Source: Candidatus Nitrotoga sp. CP45 (GTDB lineage Bacteria; Pseudomonadota; Gammaproteobacteria; Burkholderiales; Gallionellaceae). Taken from it: DNA of 59,472 nucleotides. The stretch lies in the NCBI GenBank assembly GCA_945874105.1, contig CAMCFJ010000015.1, forward strand, positions 1 to 59,472, written 5' to 3'. The first letter of the stretch is position 1, and every line of letters begins with the position of its first letter. Shown piece after piece: positions 40,424 through 49,899 of the stretch. The notes under the pieces were generated by a model that was not told the origin of the DNA, made no database searches, and saw only the letters and a program-made list of their open reading frames with translations. The translations under genes were made by a program, and so were the position numbers.

Positions 40424-41686
40424 ATGGGATTTCAACAAGGTTTAAGTGGATTAAATGCTGCGGCCAAAAATCTGGACGTAATCGGCAATAACGTGGCTAA
40501 TGCGACTACCGTTGGTTTTAAACTATCGCAAGCTCAGTTTGCGGATGTCTATGCCAGCTCTTTGGGTGGCGCAGGTAGCGCGGCAGTAGGGATAGGCACT
40601 AAAGTTGCAACTGTGGCTCAGCAATTTGGGCAAGGTAATATCAGTGTCACCAATAATCCGTTGGATATTGCGATTAGCGGCCAGGGGTTTTATCAAATGG
40701 ACAACAATGGCTCGGTATCGTATAGCCGGAATGGCCAATTTCAGTTGGACAAGAATGGTTATATAGTGAACGCGCAGGGCCATAAGTTAACTGGTTTCGC
40801 GGCTGATCCGCTGACTGGAGCCATATCACTGGGCAGTTCAGCGCCATTGCAAGTGTCTACGCAGGCCCTTACGCCTCTGCCTTCTTCCACGGCTTCAGTT
40901 GGGTTAAATCTGGATTCCCGTAATTTAGTGCCTGCCACGGCCATTTTTAACGCGGCTGATCCAACTTCCTATAATAGTTCTACTGCATTGACGCTATATG
41001 ACAGTTTGGGCAATAGCCATATTGCGACTACGTATTATGTAAAAAAAGCGACTGTGAATACTTGGGATGTTCATATGACCGTGGATGGTTTCGGTCTGGA
41101 CGGAACAGCTGCGACTGCAGCGAATACTCTATTGGGAGCCTCTCCTACCTTAACCTTTAACACAACCGGCGCATTAATTACTCCAGTGACAGGTGCAGTG
41201 CCCGTAACTGGCGGTATTGTTTATGCGACAGGTTCGACTACGCCTCAGCCTTTGACATTAAATTTTCTTTCTGCTACGCAGTTTGGTGCGACATTTGCAG
41301 TGAACCAGTTGGCTCAAAATGGTTATACATCCGGTCAGTTGAGTGGTTTTAGCACAAGTGCAGACGGTACCATTATGGGGCGATATACCAATGGGCAATC
41401 CAAGGCATTGGGCCAGGTTTTAATCGCTAACTTTGCCAATCCGCAGGGCTTGCAGCCGGTGGGTAACAATGAGTGGAGTTCTTCCGCAAGCTCTGGGCCA
41501 GCATTGGTAGGCACACCGGGTAGCTCAAGTTTGGGTGTGTTGCAATCAGGCGCAGTAGAAGATTCCAACGTGGATTTGACTGCCGAGTTGGTGAATATGA
41601 TTCTGGCACAGCGCGTATATCAGGCTAACGCACAAACCATCAAGACGCAGGATGCAGTGCTGCAAACGATTACCAATCTGCGCTAA
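40424..41686 (+). CDS. flgE: Flagellar hook protein FlgE
   Basis: A 420-aa hook subunit. N-terminal rod/hook motif GFQQGLSGLNAAAKNLDVIGNNVANATTVGFK. Middle domains D1/D2 are Thr/Ala/Ser-rich. The C-terminus QSGAVEDSNVDLTAELVNMILAQRVYQANAQTIKTQDAVLQTITNLR is typical. TAAGGAGAATGTC upstream gives a strong ribosome binding site. Length is in the normal range for short FlgE proteins. It is followed by flgF after 37 nt. Confidence 0.96.
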   Translation: MGFQQGLSGLNAAAKNLDVIGNNVANATTVGFKLSQAQFADVYASSLGGAGSAAVGIGTKVATVAQQFGQGNISVTNNPLDIAISGQGFYQMDNNGSVSYSRNGQFQLDKNGYIVNAQGHKLTGFAADPLTGAISLGSSAPLQVSTQALTPLPSSTASVGLNLDSRNLVPATAIFNAADPTSYNSSTALTLYDSLGNSHIATTYYVKKATVNTWDVHMTVDGFGLDGTAATAANTLLGASPTLTFNTTGALITPVTGAVPVTGGIVYATGSTTPQPLTLNFLSATQFGATFAVNQLAQNGYTSGQLSGFSTSADGTIMGRYTNGQSKALGQVLIANFANPQGLQPVGNNEWSSSASSGPALVGTPGSSSLGVLQSGAVEDSNVDLTAELVNMILAQRVYQANAQTIKTQDAVLQTITNLR

Positions 41687-41723
41687 TTAGTTACCTGACT
41701 ACTGGTTAACTGAGGAGAAGAGG

Positions 41724-42467
41724 ATGGACAGGCTTATTTATACCGCCATGAGCGGGGCATCGCACACGATGCAACAACAAGCGGCGGTGGGGGAAAATTT
41801 ATCCAATGTTAATACCCCCGGTTATCGTGCTGCCGTTAATGCATTCCGCGCAGTACCGCTGGTCGGCGAAGGTTTGCCGACTCGTGTTTTCGTGATGGAC
41901 TCCACGGCTGGTGCAGATTTTTCACCAGGGGCAATGCAGCCAACCGGACGCAATCTGGACATCGCGGTACAGGGTAAAGGCTGGATTGCCGTTCGATTGG
42001 AAAACGGCAGTGAGGCCTATACCCGTAATGGCAGTTTCAAGGTTTCACCCGAAGGTATTTTGCAGACGCGTGCCGGCTTGAATGTGGCAGGTGATGCCGG
42101 TTTGATTACTATCCCGCCAAATACCGAAGTGACCGTAGCCAAGGACGGCACCATCTCCACCGTACAGAGCGGATTGTTACCTAATCAGGTTGAGATAGTT
42201 GGGCGAATCAAGCTGGTGAACCCGGCGGAATCGCAGATGGTGCGCGGTGATGACGGTTTGTTTCGCACAATAGATGGCAAGCCTGTCGCGGCTGATGTCG
42301 AGGTGTCCGTCGCCCCCGGTAATCTGGAAAGCAGTAACGTGAATACAGTGGAAGTAATGGTAAATATGATTACGCTGGCACGGCAGTTTGATATGCAGAT
42401 GAAGATGTTGCAGAGCGCTGACAACAACGCCAAGCAGGCCAGCCAACTGCTGAATATGAACGCTTGA
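41724..42467 (+). CDS. flgF: Flagellar basal-body rod protein FlgF
   Basis: A 247-aa proximal rod protein. It begins [36 protein letters not shown], the characteristic FlgF start, and has the FlgEFG core ([31 protein letters not shown]). The C-terminus [39 protein letters not shown] is conserved. TGAGGAGAAGAGG precedes ATG. A palindromic repeat follows the stop codon before flgG. Confidence 0.96.
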   Translation: MDRLIYTAMSGASHTMQQQAAVGENLSNVNTPGYRAAVNAFRAVPLVGEGLPTRVFVMDSTAGADFSPGAMQPTGRNLDIAVQGKGWIAVRLENGSEAYTRNGSFKVSPEGILQTRAGLNVAGDAGLITIPPNTEVTVAKDGTISTVQSGLLPNQVEIVGRIKLVNPAESQMVRGDDGLFRTIDGKPVAADVEVSVAPGNLESSNVNTVEVMVNMITLARQFDMQMKMLQSADNNAKQASQLLNMNA

Positions 42468-42468
42468 T

Positions 42469-42493
42469 TTAGGCGCGACTAATCGCGCTCCTA
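42469..42493. repeat. REP-like palindrome between flgF and flgG
   Basis: GCGCGA-CTAA-TCGCGC (42473-42488) within a larger imperfect dyad (TAGG...CTCCTA). It is short, GC-rich and intergenic, like repetitive extragenic palindromes. It begins directly after the flgF stop and could tune mRNA stability between the two genes. Copy number in the genome cannot be seen here. Confidence 0.55.
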
Positions 42494-42516
42494 TAAATTT
42501 TGAAAGGATAGTGACC

Positions 42517-43299
42517 ATGATACGTTCCTTGTGGATTTCCAAAACGGGACTGGAGGCGCAGCAAACTCAGATGGACGTAATCGCCAACAATCTTGCGAAC
42601 GTCAGCACCACTGGTTTCAAACGTTCCCGTGCGGTGTTCGAGGATTTGTTGTACCAGACCATACGCCAGCCTGGCGCACAATCTTCGCAACAGACCCAGA
42701 TTCCATCCGGTTTGCAGATCGGTACCGGCGTGCGTCCGGTTGCTTCAGAGCGCATTCAAACCCAGGGCAACCTGCAACAAACCAGCAACCAATTTGACAT
42801 AGCAATTCAGGGCGCGGGTTTTTTTCAAGTATTAATGCCGGATGGTTCGACGGCTTACACCCGAAGCGGATCATTTCAGACTGACAGCCAAGGGCAGCTG
42901 GTGACTTCCAGCGGTTTTGTAGTGCAGCCGGCTTTGACTATTCCTGTCAATGCTACCGGCGTCACCATCGCCCGCGACGGCGTAGTGTCGGTGACGCAGA
43001 CCGGGGTTGCAGCACCCGTGCAGATCGGCAGCATGCAATTGGTTGTCTTCATTAATCCGGTGGGCCTGCAAAGCCAGGGCGAAAATCTGTATGTGGAAAC
43101 CGCATCGTCCGGCACGCCCAACACAAATGTGCCGGGTACAAATGGTGCCGGACTGCTGAGTCAGGGGTATGTGGAAACCTCTAATGTGAACGTGGTTGAG
43201 GAGCTGGTTAACATGATACAGACGCAGCGTGCTTATGAAATCAACTCAAAGGCAATCACGGTTTCAGATCAGATGTTGCAAAAATTATCGCAGATGTAA
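42517..43299 (+). CDS. flgG: Flagellar distal rod protein FlgG
   Basis: A 260-aa distal rod protein, strongly conserved: [20 protein letters not shown] at the start, then [34 protein letters not shown] and [25 protein letters not shown]. The C-terminus reads [35 protein letters not shown] 42517 is chosen over GTG 42511 because AAAGGA (42503-42508) is then 8 nt away and the family N-terminus is obtained. Confidence 0.97.
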   Translation: MIRSLWISKTGLEAQQTQMDVIANNLANVSTTGFKRSRAVFEDLLYQTIRQPGAQSSQQTQIPSGLQIGTGVRPVASERIQTQGNLQQTSNQFDIAIQGAGFFQVLMPDGSTAYTRSGSFQTDSQGQLVTSSGFVVQPALTIPVNATGVTIARDGVVSVTQTGVAAPVQIGSMQLVVFINPVGLQSQGENLYVETASSGTPNTNVPGTNGAGLLSQGYVETSNVNVVEELVNMIQTQRAYEINSKAITVSDQMLQKLSQM

Positions 43300-43316
43300 G
43301 TGGAGTGAGATGCGCG

Positions 43317-43991
43317 ATGTGGAATATTTCTAGCTGGATTATGTGTGGATTGATGTTGATTCTTGGTGGTTGTGCGAATACGCCTTCGACCAACATCCAT
43401 TTGCCGATGACGGCACGTGCGCCCGATATAAAAGTAGGGATTGATAACGGTGGCATCTTTCAAGCCGGGCAGAACGAGCGGCCATTGTATGAAGGCAGAC
43501 GCGCGCGTAACGTGGGCGATACCCTCACCATTATCATTTCAGAAACGACTTCAGCTACTGGAAAATCCACAAGCGGCGCCGAACACAAAGGGAGTATTTC
43601 TGTGCAAACGCCGACTATCACGCAAATGCCAGGTGCCAGTTTGTTGACACATGGCATAGGCATTGCCGGCAGCTCAAGCGGCAGTTTGGATAACAAAAGC
43701 AGTAACGCGGGTGACAATACTTTTACCGGAACTGTCACAGTGACTGTGGTTGAAGTGTTAACAAACGGCAATTTATTGGTCAGCGGTGAGAAGCAGGTGG
43801 CGATTAATCAAGCTAATGAATTCATCCGATTTTCCGGTGTAGTCAATCCGTTCACCATAACTGGCACCAATACCGTGCAATCCACACAAGTGGCAGATGC
43901 ACATATTGAATACAAGGGCGCCAATCATATTGATATGTCTGTAGTCATGAGTATGCTGGGACGCGTCTTTATGTCTGTATTGCCGTTCTGA
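43317..43991 (+). CDS. flgH: Flagellar L-ring protein FlgH
   Basis: A 224-aa outer membrane lipoprotein forming the L-ring. Signal peptide with lipobox LGGC (Cys19 from ATG 43317). The mature part has GGIFQAGQNERPLYEGRRARNVGDTLTIIISETTSA, the FlgH signature, and ends SMVMSMLGRVFMS-like (DMSVVMSMLGRVFMSVLPF). The open frame begins with GTG 43305; ATG 43317 is preferred, with GGAG 11 nt upstream. It is slightly separated from flgI by 14 nt. Confidence 0.94.
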   Translation: MWNISSWIMCGLMLILGGCANTPSTNIHLPMTARAPDIKVGIDNGGIFQAGQNERPLYEGRRARNVGDTLTIIISETTSATGKSTSGAEHKGSISVQTPTITQMPGASLLTHGIGIAGSSSGSLDNKSSNAGDNTFTGTVTVTVVEVLTNGNLLVSGEKQVAINQANEFIRFSGVVNPFTITGTNTVQSTQVADAHIEYKGANHIDMSVVMSMLGRVFMSVLPF

Positions 43992-44005
43992 AATGGGCTG
44001 ATGCA

Positions 44006-45130
44006 ATGGATATATTCAAAACTATTATGCGAATTGCCAAAATAATATTACTGATATTGTTAGTCGCTGTGTCTTCTTCCTCATACGCTGAGCGCATCAA
44101 GGATCTCGCCAGTATTCAGGGTGTGCGAGAAAACCAGTTGCTTGGTTACGGCTTGGTTGTTGGCCTGGATGGCAGCGGTGACATGACCACGCAAACGCCA
44201 TTCACCGTTCAAAGCGTGATCAGCATGTTGACGCAAATGGGGGTTAGTCTACCGCCCAATATCACGCTGCAACTGAAAAATGTGGCGGCGGTAATGGTGA
44301 CGGCAATGCTCCCACCATTTTCGCGCCCCGGACAGGCCATAGATGTCACCGTATCTTCGATGGGTAATGCAAAAAGCCTGCGCGGAGGAACATTGTTAAT
44401 GACGCCACTCAAAGGCGCAGACGGTCAGGTGTATGCCATGTCGCAGGGTAATTTGCTGGTTGGTGGTGTGGGGGCGGCAGCCGGCAATGCCAAGGTGCAG
44501 GTCAATCACTTGAGTGTCGGGCGCATTCCCGGCGGGGCAACAGTAGAACGATCCGTGCCGACAGTATTGGGGCAGGGCGATTTCATCCATCTGGAGTTAA
44601 ACGCCATGGATTTCACTACTGCAACGCGCCTTGCCACTGTAATCAATTCAGCACTTTCGCCGACTACGGAAATCGCGGCCGCATTGGATGGTCGCACTAT
44701 TCAGGTGCGCGCGCCAACAGGCAGCGCACGTGTGGCTTTCGTTTCGCAGGTCGAAAATTTGCAGATTGACCCAGCGCAGGGTGGGGCGCGCGTGATCGTA
44801 AATGCACGCACCGGTTCGGTCGTCATGAATCAGATGGTGACGTTGGATAATTGCGCGATCTCACACGGCAACCTGACCGTGGTGATTAATACCGATGTCT
44901 CGGTGAGCCAACCTAACCCATTCTCTCAAGGTAAAACGGTCCAGGTCGCTAAATCCACAATCGACATTCAGTCCGATAAAGGGGGGTTGGTCGTGCTGAA
45001 TAAAGGCGTGTCGTTAAACGAAGTGGTGAAGGCGTTGAATTCGATAGGTGCAAGTCCGCAGGATCTGCTGGCTATCCTGCAGGCAATGAAGTCTGCCGGG
45101 GCGTTGCGTGCTGAACTCGAGATCATTTAA
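44006..45130 (+). CDS. flgI: Flagellar P-ring protein FlgI
   Basis: A 374-aa periplasmic P-ring subunit. Signal peptide (cleavage near YA-ERIKD) followed by the canonical RIKDLASIQGVRENQLLGYGLVVGLDGSGD. The remaining sequence (TPFTVQSVISMLTQMGV, NVAAVMVTA-LPPF, RPGQAIDVTVSSMGNAKSLRGGTLL, and the C-terminal LNAIGASPQDLLAIL-like block) covers the whole family. No ribosome binding site close to ATG 44006 is strong; ATG 44027 is possible but would shorten the signal peptide. Confidence 0.96.
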   Translation: MDIFKTIMRIAKIILLILLVAVSSSSYAERIKDLASIQGVRENQLLGYGLVVGLDGSGDMTTQTPFTVQSVISMLTQMGVSLPPNITLQLKNVAAVMVTAMLPPFSRPGQAIDVTVSSMGNAKSLRGGTLLMTPLKGADGQVYAMSQGNLLVGGVGAAAGNAKVQVNHLSVGRIPGGATVERSVPTVLGQGDFIHLELNAMDFTTATRLATVINSALSPTTEIAAALDGRTIQVRAPTGSARVAFVSQVENLQIDPAQGGARVIVNARTGSVVMNQMVTLDNCAISHGNLTVVINTDVSVSQPNPFSQGKTVQVAKSTIDIQSDKGGLVVLNKGVSLNEVVKALNSIGASPQDLLAILQAMKSAGALRAELEII

Positions 45131-45189
45131 TGAGCCGCTTTATAAACCCAGATAGTCCATTAGACCTGATTCACGCGATGACGACGCAT

Positions 45190-45279
45190 TCCCCCCTTTG
45201 CAAAAGGGGGGCTAGGGGGGATTTGAGCGTTGCAGGGACACAAAAATCCCCCTCAGTCCCCCTTTTTCAAAGGGGGAGG
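45190..45279. repeat. Intergenic C/G-run palindromic element between flgI and flgJ
   Basis: A 90-bp imperfect inverted repeat. The left arm runs from a CCCCCCTTT hairpin through AAGGGGGG to CTAGGGGGGATTT; the right arm mirrors it (AAATCCCCC, TCAGTCCCCCTTTTT, AAGGGGGA), with about 20 nt between. This CCCCCTTT...GGGGGATTT repeat type is scattered through many bacterial genomes. It interrupts the otherwise compact operon and could fold as a long hairpin in the mRNA. It produces a spurious 71-codon frame. Confidence 0.75.
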
Positions 45280-45364
45280 CTGGTTAAATTTCCTAATGGA
45301 TTATCCGGGACAAATGCAACAACATCCCCTTGTTTAGAGATTTGAATTCACTGAGATACCAATA

Positions 45365-46276
45365 ATGATCAACTCAATCGACATTTCCGGCAGGGCCGAT
45401 GCTTCCGGCAGCCTGGCGGTGAGTGCGCAAAGCTTGGACAAGCTGCGTATGCAGGCCAAGCAGTCGCCCGACCAGGCACTAAAAGTGGTTGCCCAGCAAT
45501 TCGAAACAGTCTTCATGAACATGATGCTGAAATCCATGCGTGAAGCTACACCGCAAGACGGCATGTTTGATAGCGAACAGACCAAAATGTTTACCGGAAT
45601 GCTGGATCAGCAATTGGTGCAGAGCATGTCCAGCCGAGGGGTGGGTTTGGCTGACATCATGATCAAGCAGTTGAGCCGGCCAACCAGTTCTGGTGTTGCT
45701 CAGGCCAGCCCAGAGGCTGTATTGGTTACGCCGGCACGTTCTGCCAGGGCGATGCCGGTGTCGCATGCTGAAAGTTTTGTGAATGGGATCAGAAGCAGCT
45801 CAGCCCAGTCCTCCCCGCTGCAGCAGGATTTTGTGCATCGAATGACTCCCCACGCCGTGCAAGCGACCCAGGAAACCGGTGTGCCGACGCATCTGATACT
45901 GGGGCAGGCTGCGCTGGAAAGTGGCTGGGGCAAGCGGGAGATACGGATGTCTGATGGTAGTACCAGTTTCAACCTGTTTGGTATCAAGGCGGGTGGCAAC
46001 TGGAATGGAAAGGTTGCAGAAGTGGCAACCACCGAGTACCACAATGGAATTGCAAGCAAGCAGGTAGAAAAATTCCGCGCTTATTCGTCCTATACCGAAG
46101 CTTTCAGCGATTATGCCCATCTGCTGCGAGACAACCCACGCTACGCTCAAGTGCTGCAGTCAGGGCAGGGGAGTCCCGCGTTAGCCCATGCCATACAGCG
46201 AGCGGGTTATGCGACTGATCCTGATTATGCGGACAAATTGGTAAAAGTCATGAATCGGATTAATACGATAAGTTAA
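45365..46276 (+). CDS. flgJ: Flagellar rod-cap / peptidoglycan hydrolase FlgJ
   Basis: A 303-aa bifunctional protein. The N-terminal rod-binding domain (about 35-105) includes QFETVFMNMMLKSMREATPQDGMFDSEQTKMFTGMLDQQL. The C-terminal muramidase/glucosaminidase domain (about 155-303) includes HLILGQAALESGWGKREI, SFNLFGIKAGGNWNG and the FRAYSSYTEAFSDYAHLLRDNPRY block. The catalytic Glu lies in ALESGWG. It is exported to open the peptidoglycan for the rod. No clear ribosome binding site; the palindromic element precedes it. Confidence 0.95.
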   Translation: MINSIDISGRADASGSLAVSAQSLDKLRMQAKQSPDQALKVVAQQFETVFMNMMLKSMREATPQDGMFDSEQTKMFTGMLDQQLVQSMSSRGVGLADIMIKQLSRPTSSGVAQASPEAVLVTPARSARAMPVSHAESFVNGIRSSSAQSSPLQQDFVHRMTPHAVQATQETGVPTHLILGQAALESGWGKREIRMSDGSTSFNLFGIKAGGNWNGKVAEVATTEYHNGIASKQVEKFRAYSSYTEAFSDYAHLLRDNPRYAQVLQSGQGSPALAHAIQRAGYATDPDYADKLVKVMNRINTIS

Positions 46277-46290
46277 TGGCGTCGCTGAAT

Positions 46291-46317
46291 TCAAGAAATT
46301 TTCCGGGACGCCGATAG
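46291..46317 (+). promoter_or_regulatory. Sigma-28 (FliA) promoter upstream of flgKL
   Basis: TCAAGAAA and GCCGATAG are separated by exactly 11 bp; the sigma-28 consensus is TAAAGTTT-N11-GCCGATAA. The -10 matches 7 of 8 bases, the -35 matches 4 of 8. It begins 15 nt after the flgJ stop, about 150 nt before flgK, and fits flgKL being late genes. Confidence 0.7.
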
Positions 46318-46464
46318 TTCATGTAACGTCCTGCAATTGTTCAGGTTGGATGGAGCATTCTCTTTCTTACAAAGGAGGGAAAAAAATAGTGATTATTTTT
46401 AACCTTTCATTCTGGGCTGAGTACATGCGGTAAGTTTAAACACGTAAAGTGTGGCAAGGAATTT

Positions 46465-48384
46465 ATGTCAGTCGGAATTTTCGGGAGTGGTGTCAGTGCA
46501 TTGAATGCAGCCCAAATTGGGTTGTCAACAACTGAACACAATATTGCCAATGCAAATACACCCGGTTTTAATCGGCAGGAGATACTGCTGGGCACACGTT
46601 TACCCCAGGCGACAGGTTCAGGGTTCGTTGGCCAGGGAGTAGATGTCACCACCGTTAGACGAATATATAACGAATTTCTGTCTAATCAGGTTTTGCAAGG
46701 ACAGGCGCAGGCCAGCCAATTAGAAACTTATTACCAGCAGATCGGGCAGATCAATAATATGCTGGCCGATTCAGATGCCGGTCTGTCGCCTGCAATGCAG
46801 GACCTTTTCAGCGCGGTAAATAATGTTGCCAGTTCGCCGGACTCGCAGGCCTCACGGCAAGCCATGCTGGGTAGTGCACAGTTTCTGGTGTCGCGATTTC
46901 AGTCGTTAAATCAGCGCTTGAGCGACATCAATAGCAGTATCAATGGCCAGATTAGCAGCAGCGTAACAACCATTAATAGCTATGCGCAGCAGATTGCGTC
47001 GATGAACAAGAATATCGTGCTGGCACAAGCGGCATTCAGTGGGCAGATGCCTAACGATTTGCTGGATCAGCGTGACCAGCTCATCTCCCAATTGAATATG
47101 GAAGTCAAGGCGACTGTAGTTAAGCAAGGCGATGGCAGTATCAATGTATTTATCGGATCAGGTCAGTCACTGGTGGTGGGGGAGCAGACCATTGCTTTGC
47201 AGGCCGTTCAATCACTCAGTGACCCCTCCAGGTTGGAAGTGGCATATGGCACATCAAGTGCAAACGTTATTCGCGCGCAGCAAAATAGTTTTCAAGGTGG
47301 CAATTTGGGGGGGCTTTTAGCATTCCGCAGCGAATCGCTGGATGTTTCACAAAGTGCCTTGGGCCGGGTGGCCATGGTCTTGGCAGATACGTTTAATCAA
47401 CAGCATAAGCTCGGACAGGATTTGAATGGCGCTCTGGGCGGTAATTTCTTTACCCAGCCTGTGCCTTTGGTAAATGCCAATACAGCCAATACTGGCACGG
47501 CTACTGTTAGCGCCAGCGTTGCCAGTTCTTCAGCGTTGACCGGCAGCGATTATTCGTTGCGGTTTGACGGGGGGACTGCGTATACGCTGACGCGTCTTTC
47601 GGACAATACGGTTACGGCCTTCGCTACGTTGCCGCAAACGGTGGACGGGCTTACGATCGCCACCACTGCGGGAGCAATAGCGGGCGATAGCTACGTGATA
47701 CGTCCGACCGTAAATGGAGCACGTGACTTTGCTGTTGCCATCAGTGATCCCTCCAGGATTGCAGCAGCGGCGCCAATTCGTACTAATGCGTCATTGGCTA
47801 ATATCGGCTCGGGGCGCATCAGCGAGGGCACGGTCAATGCAGTTTTTCCGGTCAATGCCAATTTGCAGCAACCAGTCAGTATTGTTTTTGATAGCCCACC
47901 GACTACCTATACTGTGACGGGCACAGGTGTCCCGGGCTCTCCGGTTGCCGGCGTGGCTTATACCGTGGGCACGGCTATCACCTATAACGGCTGGACCATG
48001 CAGATCACCGGTGCCCCAGCTGCCGGGGATACCTTTACTGTGGCAAGCAATACCAACGCTACAGCTGATAATCGTAATGCTCTGCTGCTGGCAAATTTAC
48101 AAACAAAAAATACAATAGCAGGCGGAACTGTTTCTTATCAGGGCGCATATGCGCAATTGGTCAGTCAAGTTGGAAATAAGACGCGTGAGTTGGGAATGAG
48201 CGGTTTGGCGCAAACCAGCATGGTTAATCAGATTATTCAAACGCAACAATCGGTCTCCGGAGTGAATCTGGATGAGGAAGCGGCCAACCTGATGCGTTAT
48301 CAGCGTGCCTATCAAGCTGCGGGTAAGGTGATTCAAGTTGCCAATACCTTGTTTGATACTTTGTTAAGTTTAGGGGGGAGGTAA
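46465..48384 (+). CDS. flgK: Flagellar hook-associated protein 1 FlgK
   Basis: A 639-aa hook-filament junction protein. N-terminus GIFGSGVSALNAAQIGLSTTEHNIANANTPGFNRQEILL; central Ser/Thr/Ala-rich domains; C-terminus with SGVNLDEEAANLMRYQRAYQAAGKVIQVANTLFDTLLSL, the FlgK hallmark. DLLDQRDQLISQLNMEV is the usual conserved block near residue 195. Length is typical of betaproteobacterial FlgK. A GGCAAGGAA box lies before ATG. flgL follows after 3 nt. Confidence 0.96.
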   Translation: MSVGIFGSGVSALNAAQIGLSTTEHNIANANTPGFNRQEILLGTRLPQATGSGFVGQGVDVTTVRRIYNEFLSNQVLQGQAQASQLETYYQQIGQINNMLADSDAGLSPAMQDLFSAVNNVASSPDSQASRQAMLGSAQFLVSRFQSLNQRLSDINSSINGQISSSVTTINSYAQQIASMNKNIVLAQAAFSGQMPNDLLDQRDQLISQLNMEVKATVVKQGDGSINVFIGSGQSLVVGEQTIALQAVQSLSDPSRLEVAYGTSSANVIRAQQNSFQGGNLGGLLAFRSESLDVSQSALGRVAMVLADTFNQQHKLGQDLNGALGGNFFTQPVPLVNANTANTGTATVSASVASSSALTGSDYSLRFDGGTAYTLTRLSDNTVTAFATLPQTVDGLTIATTAGAIAGDSYVIRPTVNGARDFAVAISDPSRIAAAAPIRTNASLANIGSGRISEGTVNAVFPVNANLQQPVSIVFDSPPTTYTVTGTGVPGSPVAGVAYTVGTAITYNGWTMQITGAPAAGDTFTVASNTNATADNRNALLLANLQTKNTIAGGTVSYQGAYAQLVSQVGNKTRELGMSGLAQTSMVNQIIQTQQSVSGVNLDEEAANLMRYQRAYQAAGKVIQVANTLFDTLLSLGGR

Positions 48385-48387
48385 GCC

Positions 48388-49614
48388 ATGCGTATCAGCA
48401 CTAGCAGTATGTACAATGCCAACGTAAGTTTACTTAATCAGCAGCAGACCCAGCTGTTGCATACCCAACAGCAGATTGCCACCCAGCGGCGCAACCTTAC
48501 TCCGGCAGATGATCCGATTGCTTCAGCGCGCGCTCTGGAAGTATCGCAATCGGATGCTTCCAATTCACAATTTGCGACCAACCGGAATACTGCACAGCAA
48601 TCCACCTCCTTGGCTGAGGATGTTTTACAAAGCGTAACGAATTTGCTGCATGACGTCAGAACGGTAGCGGTCAATGCGGGAAACGGGGGGCTGAATAATT
48701 CTGACAAGCAAACCCTTGCGACGGATTTGAGCGGACGTTTGGAAGAGTTATTGGCGTTGGCAAATAGCACGGATGGAATTGGTAATTACCTGTTTTCCGG
48801 CTTTCAGGGCAGAACACAACCTTTTGCCAACAACGGTGCCGTTGTCCAGTATCAGACTGATGATGGACAACGCATGATTCAGGTCAGCAGCTCAAGACAA
48901 TTGGCGGCCAGTGATTCCGGCGCAGACATTTTTATGCGCGTCAAAAATGGCAATGGCACGTTTAATGTTCAGGCGGCAGCCCCGAATACCGGGAGTGGCA
49001 TTGTCAGTCCAGGAGCGATTACCAATCCGGCGTTGCTTACCGGGAATAATTATCAGGTGACGTTCAGTGTGGTCGCTGGTGTAACAACTTATGGTGTGAC
49101 AAATATTACGCCGGGAGCATTGGTGCCGGTGCCGATCGCAGCGGGTACGCCTTACGTCAGCGGACAGGCAATCAGCTTTGATGGCTTGCAGTTTGATATT
49201 ACAGGGGCGCCAGCTAACGGTGATGTCTTCACTGTAGCGCCCAGCTCCAACGAAAGCATATTCAAGACCATTTCTGATTTTATTACTGCTCTGAGAACGC
49301 CTAACTCACTGGGGGGGGCGACTGCATCAGCGGAATTTACCAACAGTCGCAACAAGGCGTTAAATAATCTGGATCGCGGCCTCGATAATGTGCTGACAGT
49401 GCGCGCCTCATTGGGGACACGCCTGAATGAGTTGAGTGCTCTGCAAAGCGCTGGTGAAAGTATGGGGGTGCAGTACAAAGAGACGTTATCGCAACTGCAG
49501 GATGTGGATTTCAACAAGGCGATCAGTGATCTCAACCAGCAAAAAATCAGCCTGGAAGCTGCGCAGAAATCTTTTCTGGCTGTGTCTGGGTTGTCTCTTT
49601 TCAACTATATGTAG
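48388..49614 (+). CDS. flgL: Flagellar hook-associated protein 3 FlgL
   Basis: A 408-aa junction protein related to flagellin. N-terminus MRISTSSMYNANVSLLNQQQTQLLHTQQQIATQRRNLTPADDPIASARALEVSQ, then the TDGIGNYLFSGFQGRTQPFA block typical of FlgL, and a helical C-terminus (NKALNNLDRGLDNVLTVRASLGTRLNEL, KAISDLNQQKISLEAAQKSFLAVSGLSLFNYM). GGGGGGAGG serves as ribosome binding site, overlapping the end of flgK. Last gene of the cluster; no flagellin gene or terminator is visible after it. Confidence 0.96.
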   Translation: MRISTSSMYNANVSLLNQQQTQLLHTQQQIATQRRNLTPADDPIASARALEVSQSDASNSQFATNRNTAQQSTSLAEDVLQSVTNLLHDVRTVAVNAGNGGLNNSDKQTLATDLSGRLEELLALANSTDGIGNYLFSGFQGRTQPFANNGAVVQYQTDDGQRMIQVSSSRQLAASDSGADIFMRVKNGNGTFNVQAAAPNTGSGIVSPGAITNPALLTGNNYQVTFSVVAGVTTYGVTNITPGALVPVPIAAGTPYVSGQAISFDGLQFDITGAPANGDVFTVAPSSNESIFKTISDFITALRTPNSLGGATASAEFTNSRNKALNNLDRGLDNVLTVRASLGTRLNELSALQSAGESMGVQYKETLSQLQDVDFNKAISDLNQQKISLEAAQKSFLAVSGLSLFNYM

Positions 49615-49899
49615 AAATTTTGTGTTCAAGTTCCTGCATTGTCAGTTTTAGCATTTAAAGCCTCCTGAAAAATTGCCGCCAGATTTCAGCGTTGCCTTCA
49701 TATAGTAATTGCGCTTGTATTATTCATGGACCCTCTCTGCAATATTCAATTGCACTTGCACATGCCCGATTTTTATTGTTACAGTTCGTAATTGTTAGAT
49801 GCAACACGGTAAGGCATTCTCGGTTTCACGAGGAATAGTGACTCATGGCACCTGGATCTTTCTTAACAATCACAATCACAACAATAAGGATAATCATCC

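Noticed and set aside
45130-45345. 71-codon frame between flgI and flgJ
   Set aside because: Its sequence is a translation of the CCCCCTTT-type palindromic repeat, a common artefact.
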